Assembly (NCBI RefSeq): GCF_001625305.1
Contig: NW_017803987.1
Coordinates: forward strand, 2,222,144-2,286,143
Origin: Branchiostoma belcheri
Taxonomy: Eukaryota; Chordata; Leptocardii; Amphioxiformes; Branchiostomatidae
Direction of reading: 5' to 3'
Length of the DNA: 64,000 bases
In this document: in pieces, positions 33,066 to 42,895 of the stretch
How the letters are laid out: each line of letters opens with the position of its first letter
Position numbering within the stretch: position 1 is the stretch's first letter
Translations under genes and position numbers: made by a program
Notes under the pieces: model-generated
Databases searched by the model: none
What the model saw: only the letters and a program-made list of their open reading frames with translations
What the model was told of the DNA's origin: nothing

Positions 33066-34469
33066 GATTCTGTCGTGAACGAAACACAATTTAAAGAAGA
33101 AACGTCTGTATGTTTCGTACCATAAATATGTGCCAAGTTGTCACCCCCGAAGGCAACTGTCTTCGTCCTTTGACCTTAATTGTTACGTAGTATAACTGGT
33201 TTTGCAACTTCATGCCTGATTGACTGCTTGCAATCATGAGTTGTTCATTATATGTTGTTAAGGCCACAGCAAGTCATTTTTATAGATGACGTCGCATCAG
33301 CGCGTGCATCAATTTTCGTCTGATTTAAAAAGACTGTGACGGTGGTCAACTTACCGAAAATGGGCAGATACGTCGTAAACGTCTGCCAGTTGGGTTATCA
33401 TCGGGAATCAAGCAAATTTGAGACACAGTTGCTCGCGTTGGATGGCATTGCTCTATTTTAGTGTTAACACATTGCATATGAATATGCAGTGTAAAGTCAA
33501 GTGTAGTAGCAGCTCAAGATGGTACGACAACCCGTTTTGCTATAATTGTTTTATTTAGATTTCAACCTAGTTCATCGAGGGACATACTCATCTACAATTA
33601 AGGACAGATAATACTGTTAACTACTCAAACGTACTGTTTCTTAGTTACAAGTGGAATTGTATTTTAGCTATAGCTACAGTACAGATAAATGGATCATCCA
33701 ATGAATGCTACAGATTTTCAGCAAATCAAATTTTTCCTGTTAAAAAAAAGAAGTAGTCTTTGGAAATGTAACAGTAATATAATGTAACAGTAATGTAACA
33801 GTCTACTGAGCATTCATCGGATCTAATCTAACATTATAGAGTATCACAACACAATAGGCACTACGAAGGTGTAACAAGTGTCCATTGGACATACGTGAAG
33901 TTGTATCACTTGGCGGAGTGAGCGAAGGTGTATCGTGCCGACAAAATTGAAACAACTTCATAGAATCATAACAAACACTTGAAGCATGAAATGATAACGA
34001 AAAATGTGCTAAGTAACGGCAGTAAATGTCAATATCAGACAAATTTGCACTAGTTAAAACACCGATAGCTCTTCAGCCATCCGCCATGACCCTACTACCG
34101 TGAACAAAATAGTTGTCACAAACCACCCAATATCTGCTTGGAAAATCGCTATTACCGCACACCCACGAAGGCCGACAAAATTATTGACCTGTTCCACAAG
34201 TCCATCAAAATAGAGGTGTTTTGTGAAATATGAAATGACCAATGTAGCTGCTACGGTAAAAAAAAGTGCATTATGTCGATGTCGCACATACTAGCGGACG
34301 ACACGCCAAACTACATATCAATGCATCAAAGGGATAGTGAGTTACAGCTGCGAACATACAGACGCGACTTTTTCTTATAGTATGCGGAGGTCACTGACCT
34401 CATTCAGGAGGTAACAAAAGTTCGTACTATAAAGTTTTGCTTCCAAGTGACATTCACAATGATTACAAG
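33066..34469. other. RTK copy 1 upstream region and RTK copy 2 downstream flank
   Basis: 33250-33410 resembles the upstream region of copy 2 (37432-37580: taaggycacagcaagt, cgtcgtaaacgtct). 33790-34469 is the 3' flank of copy 2 and has an inverted counterpart downstream of copy 3 (45737-46370). ORFs of 77-79 aa here have no recognisable domain. Confidence 0.6.
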
Positions 34470-37301
34470 TTACAAGGCTGTCTCCATTTGAATGGCTTCG
34501 GGTGGGATCAGTGCACGTCTCAGTTGCATCAGTTTCTTTTCTATCCCTTCTGGAGTCGGTCTTGTATCAGGAACGTCGCGCCAACACGCCCTCATCAGTC
34601 GGTACAGGTCCTCCGGACACTCCGGCGGCCTGTTCATCCGTGTTCCTTGCCTCAGAATCCCCACCATCTGGAGAAAAGTGAGTTGCATTCTGCCATCGTA
34701 GCACGGATCTTGTCCCAGCGTGGCGATCTCCCACAGCAGCACGCCGAAGGACCAGACGTCACTCTGACAGGTGTACTCGCCGGTCTCGATGGACTCCAGC
34801 GCCATCCACTTCAGCGGCAGGAGTTCGTCAAGGCCTGGCCGGTTGGCTCGTACATACTGAGTGGTGGCGTACACATCTCTGGCCAGTCCAAAATCTGCCA
34901 ACTTGGCCACGTCATCGGCAGTGATGAGGACGTTACGAGCGGCCACGTCACGATGGGCGATTCTCAGGCGCTCTAGCTCTTGCAGAGCACGTGCTATATG
35001 AACTGCGTATCCTAGAAGATTTTCAAGTTGGTACTCCTGATTGTTGTTCTTTATCCCTCGTAAGAAGCCTAAGAGATCGCCTTTTGGGGCATATTCTAGA
35101 AGGATGTACTTCTCCGCAGACTTGGTGATGAGCCCCACAAGTCGAACGATGTTGGACTCGAGATCGTTGCCGGCTTGTTCCCGCACTTGGTGCACGGCTA
35201 CCAGTATGGCTGCTTCCCTGTAGAAGTCACGATAGGACTGCGCGTCCTCCACGCGAACTGCTTTGGCGGCGACGTCTAGCCGCCCTCCAGCCGTGCGTAG
35301 CTGTGCCCTTCTGACTTTCCCAAACATTCCTTCCCCTATCAGGGGACCAGGAGTGAGATGGCGGGCCTTCTTCTCCCAACGCCCGAGCCAGCCCGGCTGT
35401 AGAGTCTGTGCTAGGTCCTGCTCCATTCTCCTCAGCTCGAAAAGTATCTTTTCTTCCTCGCCTGTTTCAGGCACGGAGTAAGCCAGAAATCCTGATTTAA
35501 AGAGTATGGCCATCACTATGGCAACCAGCAGGACTAAGGAGCCTATCGGGATCAGGATTTCCGGCAATGGTTGATCTCTGGTTGTCTGCAATTGGTCACA
35601 GTACCGTCCCGTCCACGGTGTTACACATGTGCAGCTACCGTCCACGATATTGCATGTGGCGTTGTTCTTACAAACACAACGCTGCTGGCATCTCCACCCG
35701 AAAAGACCGCTCGGACACGGTTTGCCGCAGTCGTTTCCGTACCAGCCGTCGGTGCAGTTACACCTGCCTCCGCTAGGACTGCAGCTCGCCTCATTCTGGC
35801 AGCTGCAGCGTTTTGTACAGTCTTTACCGTACGTGCCACGGGGACACCTTGTCTGACACCAGGTTCCCGTCCATCCCGGCGGACAGACACAACCGGCCAT
35901 CCGGTCACAGCTGGCACCTTGCAGGCAATCACACACTTCATCACAATCAACACCCTTGCGGTTCGGTGGGCAATTCACATCAAGAACCATTGATGCATTT
36001 AGAGCAAGTCCATCTTTGTCAAGAACCATGCAAATGTAATATCCACTATCTTCAAGTTGTATGTTTGCGACAAGTACAGTCATGTGGTTCTCTCCACTAA
36101 CCAGTTTCTTCGATCCATTTGGAAATCGCAGAGACATGACTTCAACATCAATGTTGTGTGCCCTACAATGTAAAGCCACATTGCGGGAAGTGTAGATTCG
36201 TTGAGGGTCGCTAGGTGTCGTGGTTATCGAGACGTCTGGCTTGGGAATGTCACAGGCCACACCTTTCCAGCCGGGGGCACATTTGCAGGCGCCGTTAAAC
36301 CCGTGGCAGCGGGCGCCGTTCTTACAAATACAGTTCTTATTACAGAAGAAGCCGTATTTTCCAACAGGGCAGCCTATTGGTCGTACTTCTATATCTGCAT
36401 ATCCAATGCTTGCTATTTCTATCCTGGTACCAGGGTTGATCAAGGACCTGACTGGGGGATTAAGAGATGTTGGAAAGTTGCAGGAATATAACTTCGCTTC
36501 TTTCGCAGGAAAAATGCACGTGGACAATACGAAATACTTGATATTCTTGTCCTCTACGATAGAGTTAGGAACAAACTTTCTTAATTTCTGAAGTCTTGAT
36601 TCGTTCTCGCGTCCTCTAAAAAACAACTCACCTAACAAATCGTGATCACCAGACCCCACACTACATGTCATTTGACGTATGCCGTTATCATATATATCTT
36701 GTAATGTAATGAGATCATCAGCCCAAGTTGTGTATGTAGCTAAATGGAAAGTGCAGTCACCGTTGTTTGTGTTAGCCCTCCAAGGATCATAGGTAGTACC
36801 GTGGAATGCGTCATCGTTCCAACGCTGTCTTGTGTACAGAACATCACCGTTAGTGGTCAGCACTTCCGTACTTAACGTAAAACTAAAGAGTAAATTCGAT
36901 ACTCCACCTTTAGGATTGGTAGGTGTTTCGCATGTTTCGTTGTACACAGGAGGGTAGCCTACAACGTCAGTCAACTGCACTTTGACACTGGTGCTATACA
37001 ATCCCCTGTGAATGTTGAGCAGATATGCCGACTCTACAGACCAGTCCAGAGGGTTGGCGACCATAATGGTGCAGTTTTCGGTCATGTTGAAGCGAAAATG
37101 CGGATCCCCGTCCATTTTGGCACACGGAAGTTCCGCTTTGTCTCGAAGTTGGGTCCTAGGTAGGGTAAATATGGCCTGTCCGACAGCCACGTTTTCTGGT
37201 ACGGAGACTCGAAACTCTTCTGTTGTAGCTGTGGTCTGGCGAGTTAATATCAGGTACATAACAATCATCACAGGCGTCGTCTGTAGGTAGTGCACCGCCA
37301 T
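34470..37301 (-). CDS. Receptor tyrosine kinase, copy 2, intact, intronless coding region
   Basis: 943 aa from the ATG at 37301 to the stop at 34470, without introns. Same domain order as copies 1 and 3: signal peptide (MAVHYLQTTPVMIVMYLILT), cadherin-like segment with VSVPENVAVGQAIFTL, EGF (CKNGARCHGFNGACKC), Ig, three EGF-like repeats, membrane helix (ILIPIGSLVLLVAIVMAILF), tyrosine kinase. Kinase motifs: GEGMFGKV, VAAKAV (lysine), HRDVAARN, DFG, and an activation loop with two tyrosines (RDVYATTQYVRANRPG). EGF/Ig modules recall Tie-type receptors, but their order and the cadherin-like N-terminus do not match Tie, Ret or another vertebrate class that I can name. By family: a plasma-membrane receptor that autophosphorylates on ligand binding. 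Upstream lie two short RTK fragments (37376-37432, 37594-37640). Confidence 0.92.
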   Translation of the reverse strand: MAVHYLQTTPVMIVMYLILTRQTTATTEEFRVSVPENVAVGQAIFTLPRTQLRDKAELPCAKMDGDPHFRFNMTENCTIMVANPLDWSVESAYLLNIHRGLYSTSVKVQLTDVVGYPPVYNETCETPTNPKGGVSNLLFSFTLSTEVLTTNGDVLYTRQRWNDDAFHGTTYDPWRANTNNGDCTFHLATYTTWADDLITLQDIYDNGIRQMTCSVGSGDHDLLGELFFRGRENESRLQKLRKFVPNSIVEDKNIKYFVLSTCIFPAKEAKLYSCNFPTSLNPPVRSLINPGTRIEIASIGYADIEVRPIGCPVGKYGFFCNKNCICKNGARCHGFNGACKCAPGWKGVACDIPKPDVSITTTPSDPQRIYTSRNVALHCRAHNIDVEVMSLRFPNGSKKLVSGENHMTVLVANIQLEDSGYYICMVLDKDGLALNASMVLDVNCPPNRKGVDCDEVCDCLQGASCDRMAGCVCPPGWTGTWCQTRCPRGTYGKDCTKRCSCQNEASCSPSGGRCNCTDGWYGNDCGKPCPSGLFGWRCQQRCVCKNNATCNIVDGSCTCVTPWTGRYCDQLQTTRDQPLPEILIPIGSLVLLVAIVMAILFKSGFLAYSVPETGEEEKILFELRRMEQDLAQTLQPGWLGRWEKKARHLTPGPLIGEGMFGKVRRAQLRTAGGRLDVAAKAVRVEDAQSYRDFYREAAILVAVHQVREQAGNDLESNIVRLVGLITKSAEKYILLEYAPKGDLLGFLRGIKNNNQEYQLENLLGYAVHIARALQELERLRIAHRDVAARNVLITADDVAKLADFGLARDVYATTQYVRANRPGLDELLPLKWMALESIETGEYTCQSDVWSFGVLLWEIATLGQDPCYDGRMQLTFLQMVGILRQGTRMNRPPECPEDLYRLMRACWRDVPDTRPTPEGIEKKLMQLRRALIPPEAIQMETAL

Positions 37302-37375
37302 GATTCTGTCGTGAAGGAAGCACAATATGAGGAACAAACGTATGTATGGTTCCAGTTTGGAGTTTAAATCTGACC

Positions 37376-37432
37376 AGTCTTTACCGTACGTGCCATGGGG
37401 ACATTTTGTCTGACACCTGGTTCCGTTTAGTA
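37376..37432 (-). repeat. Stranded fragment of RTK EGF-coding sequence
   Basis: About 55 bases are almost identical to the EGF-coding part of the RTK copies (cagtctttaccgtacgtgcc, acattttgtctgacacctgg; compare 35818-35870 and 31578-31630). They lie upstream of copy 2 in the same orientation. A leftover of duplication or gene conversion. Confidence 0.8.
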
Positions 37433-37593
37433 TTTGCCGTTAAGGTCACAGCAAGTATATTATGTGGATGACAAGCGTGAGCGCGCGTATCAATTTTCTA
37501 AAAAAGGAAAAAGAAGAAATTTCGTTACCCACCGACAGTGGTTAACCAGCGAAAATGTCCAAATATGTCGTAAACGTCTATATAGTTCCTTAA

Positions 37594-37640
37594 ATGTAGG
37601 TAGTGCACAGCCATGATTCTGTCGTGAAGGAAACACAATA
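37594..37640 (-). repeat. Stranded copy of the RTK translation-start region
   Basis: The sequence around gtaggtagtgcacagccatg and attctgtcgtgaaggaaaca repeats the RTK start region (37283-37325, 33048-33085). It lies about 300 bases upstream of copy 2's own start. Confidence 0.75.
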
Positions 37641-38034
37641 GTCAGGAAGAAACGTCTATATGGTTCCTTAAATCTGACCAGAGTCTGAATAACTGCGCAG
37701 TAAATCGCCGGAAACGTGATTTTGTTTTGTTTATGCTTTACGGTCGCGATATACCCTATATCGTACTAACTGTATAGATACTGTATCTTTATATTTTCTG
37801 AAAAGCCTGTTAATTGTAGTCTTTATGGGTTGCGTAATGTTGATAGTCCATCGAAGACTTTCTGGTATTAGTTCGCGCGCGGATGGTTGTGTAGCCTTTT
37901 TGCCTGATCGCCGGGATGGTGCGTTCAATAAACAAATGCAAGTGGCTAATGCAATCACTGGGAGGTATGCTGAACAAAAGTCCTACACATTGCCGACAAC
38001 TTATTTTGTTATTTTTGTTTGTTCTACCAGGCGC

Positions 38035-38900
38035 CTTTTGTTGGGTGCTGGGTTACCCATAGTCAATATTACTCCTGGCCTGTGGAGTGATACAAAAGAA
38101 AAAATGTTGTGAAATTGCCGGCATTCGTGCATATTTAGCATGAAGGATAAAAAAATGATCTAAAATAAAATTTAATTTAAAAAAGTTCTGCATTTGGGAC
38201 AGTTCCCCATGTTTTGGTAGTACATACAGGTACAAATGATATTATTGTGAGCTTTCCCCGTACAATGCATCAGAATTCCATTCAAAGTATTGTCCTTTCT
38301 TCAAGGTATTTTGATACAGAGAGAAAATATCAAAGGACAAAGAACACACTTGAAAGCAGTCCATATCATATTGCCTTTTTGTCTGTCAGAGACAGAAAAA
38401 ATACTAGTACGCCAGATCTGTTTACTCAGTCATGCTTGAGGCAGCGACACTCGTACCTACGGACCTTTCAACGACGACAGTACTGTTGTAACCTTTCATA
38501 ACTGTTCCCTGTCAGGGGAAGTTAATTAGAACTGTAAAGGGGGAACGTTGTATGCTCTGTTTTGCTTCGCCGACGTCGTCGCCGCGCCGAACGGTTTACC
38601 CTCCCAAAGATTACCGTGCCTGACTCTTTGCAGGTGGGTGGACCATTAAATTCTGTGTTGATTATGATTAACACTAGCACTACGGATAACTTTTCTTATT
38701 AGAACACAATTTCAAAGTTTGAAGTTGAGCTCCAGCTGGTACACCAATTTCACTAGTACTAGTAGCAAAATTGGGGTGACAATTTCCCACCAACAACGTA
38801 GGTGAGAAAAAACAACATACAATGTTTAACTTGGCAATGGCCTGTAGGTGTTGTGTTACCAAAGTAAACGTGGCTCTTGCAGAATGGGTGTGACGTACAT
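38035..38900 (+). repeat. Direct copy of the RTK copy 3 upstream region, placed before the BTB-Kelch gene
   Basis: Collinear with 41940-42870. Shared blocks: attactcctggcctgtggag, tgatacaaaagaaaaa, the acaatgcatcag and tttcttcaaggtatttyga stretches, attaacactagcactay, caccaacaacgtaggtg, aatggcctgtag. In the other copy this sequence leads straight into the RTK copy 3 start; here it ends about 350-480 bases before the BTB-Kelch gene. Confidence 0.85.
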
Positions 38901-39377
38901 TAGAACATAGTCGACGGAGCAGCTTGGAGGCACAGTCTAAGGCAGATGCTGGTGTTGTTTTGAATTTTTGTTACAAAGTTGTGAATATAAAATCGGTGAA
39001 CGTTTGTTAAATGTCATTAAGAATCGACGAGAAAAACGAATTTTAAAGGCTTTTCATAGAACTGGTATATTGAAACAGAATTATCATCTTTGTAATCCGT
39101 CTTTCCTGTTTTATCAAACCATGAAGTTACATAGAAAAAATTATGTAATATATATATTTGCCACTCCGTTAGGGCGTGGTCCATATGGGGTCAAAATCCA
39201 ATGTCAGCAAGGTCAAAGCTACTACACTGAGAAGCCTGCCATATCAAAATGTATTCCACAGACCACAATGAGAATTTGCCACCTCAGGTGGGACCAACAT
39301 GTGTAATTTGGAGGTCTATCCCGTGGACTAATTGTTCTTATTTTCTTCATCTGATCTTTAGGGGAAGAACAACCACG

Positions 39378-41579
39378 ATGTCCTGGGCTGAATCGCATAT
39401 TGATTATTGTGAATCCCATGGTCTTCATCCTGGTTCTTATTTTGGGGACTATGGTGCTTGTGGGGACTATGATGATTATGGGGACTATGATGATTATGGG
39501 GACTACAATGATCATGATGACTATGATTATGAAAGCCATGATTATGATGATTATGAAAATGCTGACTACGGAGGATCCCAAAGTGACCATGACTGTGATC
39601 CTGCTGATGACGTAAGAAAGGACGACGGAAAATCCTATAACTCCCGACGCTTTCGACAGGCTGCCCACAGTCATCAGCTCCTTGCTGAGCTTGCCAGTCA
39701 ACGTGAGACCGGTGAATTCGTTGATGTTGTAGTGAAGGTAGAAAACAGGAGGTTTCCTTGTCATCGTGCCGTGTTGGCCTCCACACCGTACTTCAAAGCC
39801 ATGTTCTCCTCAAAACTCGCCGAACGGAAGTCAAGGGTGGTGCGACTGCGCGGGATAACCCCAAACAGCTTCTCCAAGATCCTGGACTTCTTGTATACGG
39901 GAGAGATTTGCATCTGTGAAGACGATGTACAAGACATTCTGCAGGCATCACACATGCTGCAGTTTGACAAGATCTCCGAATATTGCCGTGAGTTCATCCA
40001 AAGCAACCTCTGCCCTTCAAACTGTGTCGGTGTCATGCAGCTTGCCGATATGTACGGATTTTCCGCACTGGAAAAGCAAGCAACGTCCCTGGCAGTGTCA
40101 CATTTTAGACAGGTCAGACAAGGTGAAGAGTTTTTGACCCTTTCAACGCAGAATCTGTTGCGTCTTCTCATTAACGAGGAGCTGCCAGTTGGCGACGAAG
40201 CGGACGTTGTCACTTCTGTAATACGGTGGCTCGACCATGATCCCGAAGGTCGCAAGACAGCAGTGGCGCGGATTTTGCGAACAATTCACTTATCATGTGT
40301 CAAGGTCAGAGTGCTAGAGATACTAGAGTCTCACCCTGTTGTACGACAGTCTTCTGAATGTCTGGCAAGCATCAGAGCAGCCAAGGAAGAACATCTCCGC
40401 GGTGCACAGGAACTGCAGGCAGAAGGAGGTGCGACCGAGGAAGTTATAAACCTCCTCGGTATGACTAGAAGTAGACTCAGAATCGGTTTATCGGACGACT
40501 TGGCAATAATTGTCGGTGGTTGGAAAGATGTCACGAAAGAACAGTCTAGTGATGAAGCGTACACACAACCGATGCCGCTGCAAAGTATAATTTGCTTCGA
40601 CCCCGACACTGAGCAGTGCTACCACATCACAGACCTACCTACGACTGCTCCTGGGTACATGAGTGTCACGCGTGCAGGAAGACGCCTGTACGTGACCGGC
40701 GGACGCGCCCATCCTCTGCATCTCGTCGGTGACGGTGATGTTCCTCATACTGAAACATCCAGACAAGCCTTTCAGTATGACGTCCCAACAGACACCTGGA
40801 CGAAGCTACCCGACATGCCTGGCGGCAGGGCAGGACATCAGTCCGCGGTCGTTGACGGGAAACTCTTCCTAGTTGGGGGTGACGTTGAAGATACGTCTCA
40901 AATGTGCATGGATTGCTTCGACCTTGAAAAGGGGCTTTGGACAACACCGGTTACGCTACCAACAATAGACACATGGTCAGACTTAACGGTGACAGCCTTT
41001 GGGGGTAGCCTTGTTCTCTTGCAGGTGTTAAAGAACACAATAAAACGTCGGGAAGTTAAACCAGGCTATCTCTCCTACGGGTTGTCGGGCTATGATTATT
41101 CAGGGTTGAAATCCAGAAAGGTCTGCGTGCACGCCTTTAACGTTGAAACAGGTAACTGGACGTATACCTGCTCGGACTGCGACGCACAACCACACACGAG
41201 AGTCACACCCCTGACAACCGTTGTGGAAGACAATTTGTATATCCTATTATCTGAAGATCACAGCCGCTATAACAATGTGTTCACCTACCATGCCCAAACA
41301 GCTACCCTATCAAAGGTTTCCATCCCTTTCGGATTACAATGGAACTACCTAAGTGCATATGGTTGGCGCAAGTCTGGATTTGAACTGGATGAGGACTTCA
41401 TAAACGTGATAGACAGCTACAGGGTTGACACAGATGACAGGATTAGGGGAGCGCGGAGAGGCACATTCCTGCCCTTTGGCGTGTTTGGTCACTGCTTTCT
41501 TGACACCAAAAAGAGTAGCTTTGGGTGGTACTGTAGGGACTTTGCAAAAATGAAGAACAAGAAAGATGGAGCAGATTGA
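39378..41579 (+). CDS. BTB-BACK-Kelch protein (KLHL family), uninterrupted coding region
   Basis: 733 aa from the ATG at 39378 (MSWAESH); an in-frame ATG at 39249 would add 43 residues. I prefer 39378 because a good 3' splice site (tttcttcatctgatctttag) ends at 39360, suggesting a 5' UTR intron. The first 75 residues are an acidic tyrosine/aspartate repeat (GDYDDYGDYDDYGDYNDHDD). Then come BTB (FVDVVVKVENRRFPCHRAVL, ILDFLYTGEI), BACK (SNCVGVMQLADMYG, DEADVVTSVIRWLDHD) and Kelch repeats (YVTGGRA, FLVGGDVED, AFNVETGNWTY), the later ones degenerate. By family: substrate adaptor for cullin-3 ubiquitin ligase. It lies between RTK copies 2 and 3, with a duplicated RTK upstream region before it. Confidence 0.9.
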   Translation: MSWAESHIDYCESHGLHPGSYFGDYGACGDYDDYGDYDDYGDYNDHDDYDYESHDYDDYENADYGGSQSDHDCDPADDVRKDDGKSYNSRRFRQAAHSHQLLAELASQRETGEFVDVVVKVENRRFPCHRAVLASTPYFKAMFSSKLAERKSRVVRLRGITPNSFSKILDFLYTGEICICEDDVQDILQASHMLQFDKISEYCREFIQSNLCPSNCVGVMQLADMYGFSALEKQATSLAVSHFRQVRQGEEFLTLSTQNLLRLLINEELPVGDEADVVTSVIRWLDHDPEGRKTAVARILRTIHLSCVKVRVLEILESHPVVRQSSECLASIRAAKEEHLRGAQELQAEGGATEEVINLLGMTRSRLRIGLSDDLAIIVGGWKDVTKEQSSDEAYTQPMPLQSIICFDPDTEQCYHITDLPTTAPGYMSVTRAGRRLYVTGGRAHPLHLVGDGDVPHTETSRQAFQYDVPTDTWTKLPDMPGGRAGHQSAVVDGKLFLVGGDVEDTSQMCMDCFDLEKGLWTTPVTLPTIDTWSDLTVTAFGGSLVLLQVLKNTIKRREVKPGYLSYGLSGYDYSGLKSRKVCVHAFNVETGNWTYTCSDCDAQPHTRVTPLTTVVEDNLYILLSEDHSRYNNVFTYHAQTATLSKVSIPFGLQWNYLSAYGWRKSGFELDEDFINVIDSYRVDTDDRIRGARRGTFLPFGVFGHCFLDTKKSSFGWYCRDFAKMKNKKDGAD

Positions 41580-41939
41580 GGTGGTAATCTTAACCTCCGT
41601 TTGACTTCATGGTAGTTATGTTTTACCTTCGTAGAAGTTTTAAGGAAAACATTTGTTTGAATATGTTGTTTCTTCTTCTTCTCTATGTTTCTTCATAACA
41701 TAGACCAGACGCCCTGTGGTGTTGGATTATATTTTGTTGCGAGTTGTAGGGGAGGTTAGTGTCACCATATATTTGGATTTGCTTGAGTTAGGATGAACAG
41801 AGCGTTAGGTAAAACATTATACATTTGTTTTGCAAATGATAACCTCTAGTGTCCTCTGGAGTACCTGTGTACCTTGTCGACCCTTATCAATAATCAACTG
41901 GACATAGGGATCAGAAAAATATTCACATAAGCAAGGTAG

Positions 41940-42870
41940 TAGCTCAAGCTTGTGGGGTGCCGGGTTAGCCAAAGTTAACATTACTCCTGGCCTGTGGAGT
42001 GATACAAAAGAAAAACATGTTGTGAAATTGCCGGTATTCGTACATATGTAGCATAACGGATAAAAAAGTCATCTAAGATGAAATTAAACAAAAGTTCTGC
42101 ATTCGGGACAGTTCCCCGTGTTCTCCATAACACTTTTCTTGGTTGTAAATACAGGTACAAATGATACCATTGTATCAAATATATTGATTCTGGACAGGGG
42201 GCGAGGAAAAAGCATCTGCCTGTTCCCCCTGTCATGTCTTTGTGACAAAGTTCAAATAAATAAATGAATGTTAGGAGCTTTGCCCATACAATGCATCAGT
42301 ATTCCTTTCAAGCTAAGGCATTGCCCTTTCTTCAAGGTATTTCGATACAGAGAGGAAATATCATAGGACAAAGCAGTCCATATCCATTGCCTATTTTTTG
42401 TCAGAGTCAGAAAAAATACGCCAGAGGTCTGTTTACTCAGTCAAACTTCAGGCTACCTCATGGCAGTGTTGTCATGTTGTGTGTATTCATTGATTATTCC
42501 CTGTCAGGGGAAGTTGGTGATAATTGTTAAGAGGGACATTAAACGCTCAGTTTTGCTTCGCTAACGTGAAAAGCCTACACTGCCAAAGTTTGCCGTGACG
42601 TACATTTTGCAGGTGGGTGGACGCATTCTGCGTTGATCATGATTAACACTAGCACTATTGACAACGTTTCTTATTAGAACTCAATTTCAACGTTTAAAGT
42701 TGAGTTGGCATCCAAATTTTGCTGATGCTAGTAGTAAAATTGGAGCGACAATTTTGCACCAACAACGTAGGTGGAAAAACAACATACAACGTGTAACTTC
42801 CCAATGGCCTGTAGCTGTTGTGTTACCAACGTAAAAGTAGAGTGGCTCTTAGAGTGGGTCTGACGTACCT
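41940..42870 (+). repeat. Upstream region of RTK copy 3, duplicated at 38035-38900
   Basis: See the partner at 38035-38900. This copy has an extra insert of about 90 bases near 42150-42265 and runs directly into the 5' UTR of RTK copy 3, so it probably contains its promoter. No TATA box is evident. Confidence 0.8.
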
Positions 42871-42895
42871 ATTGTGTTTCCTTCACGACAGAATC

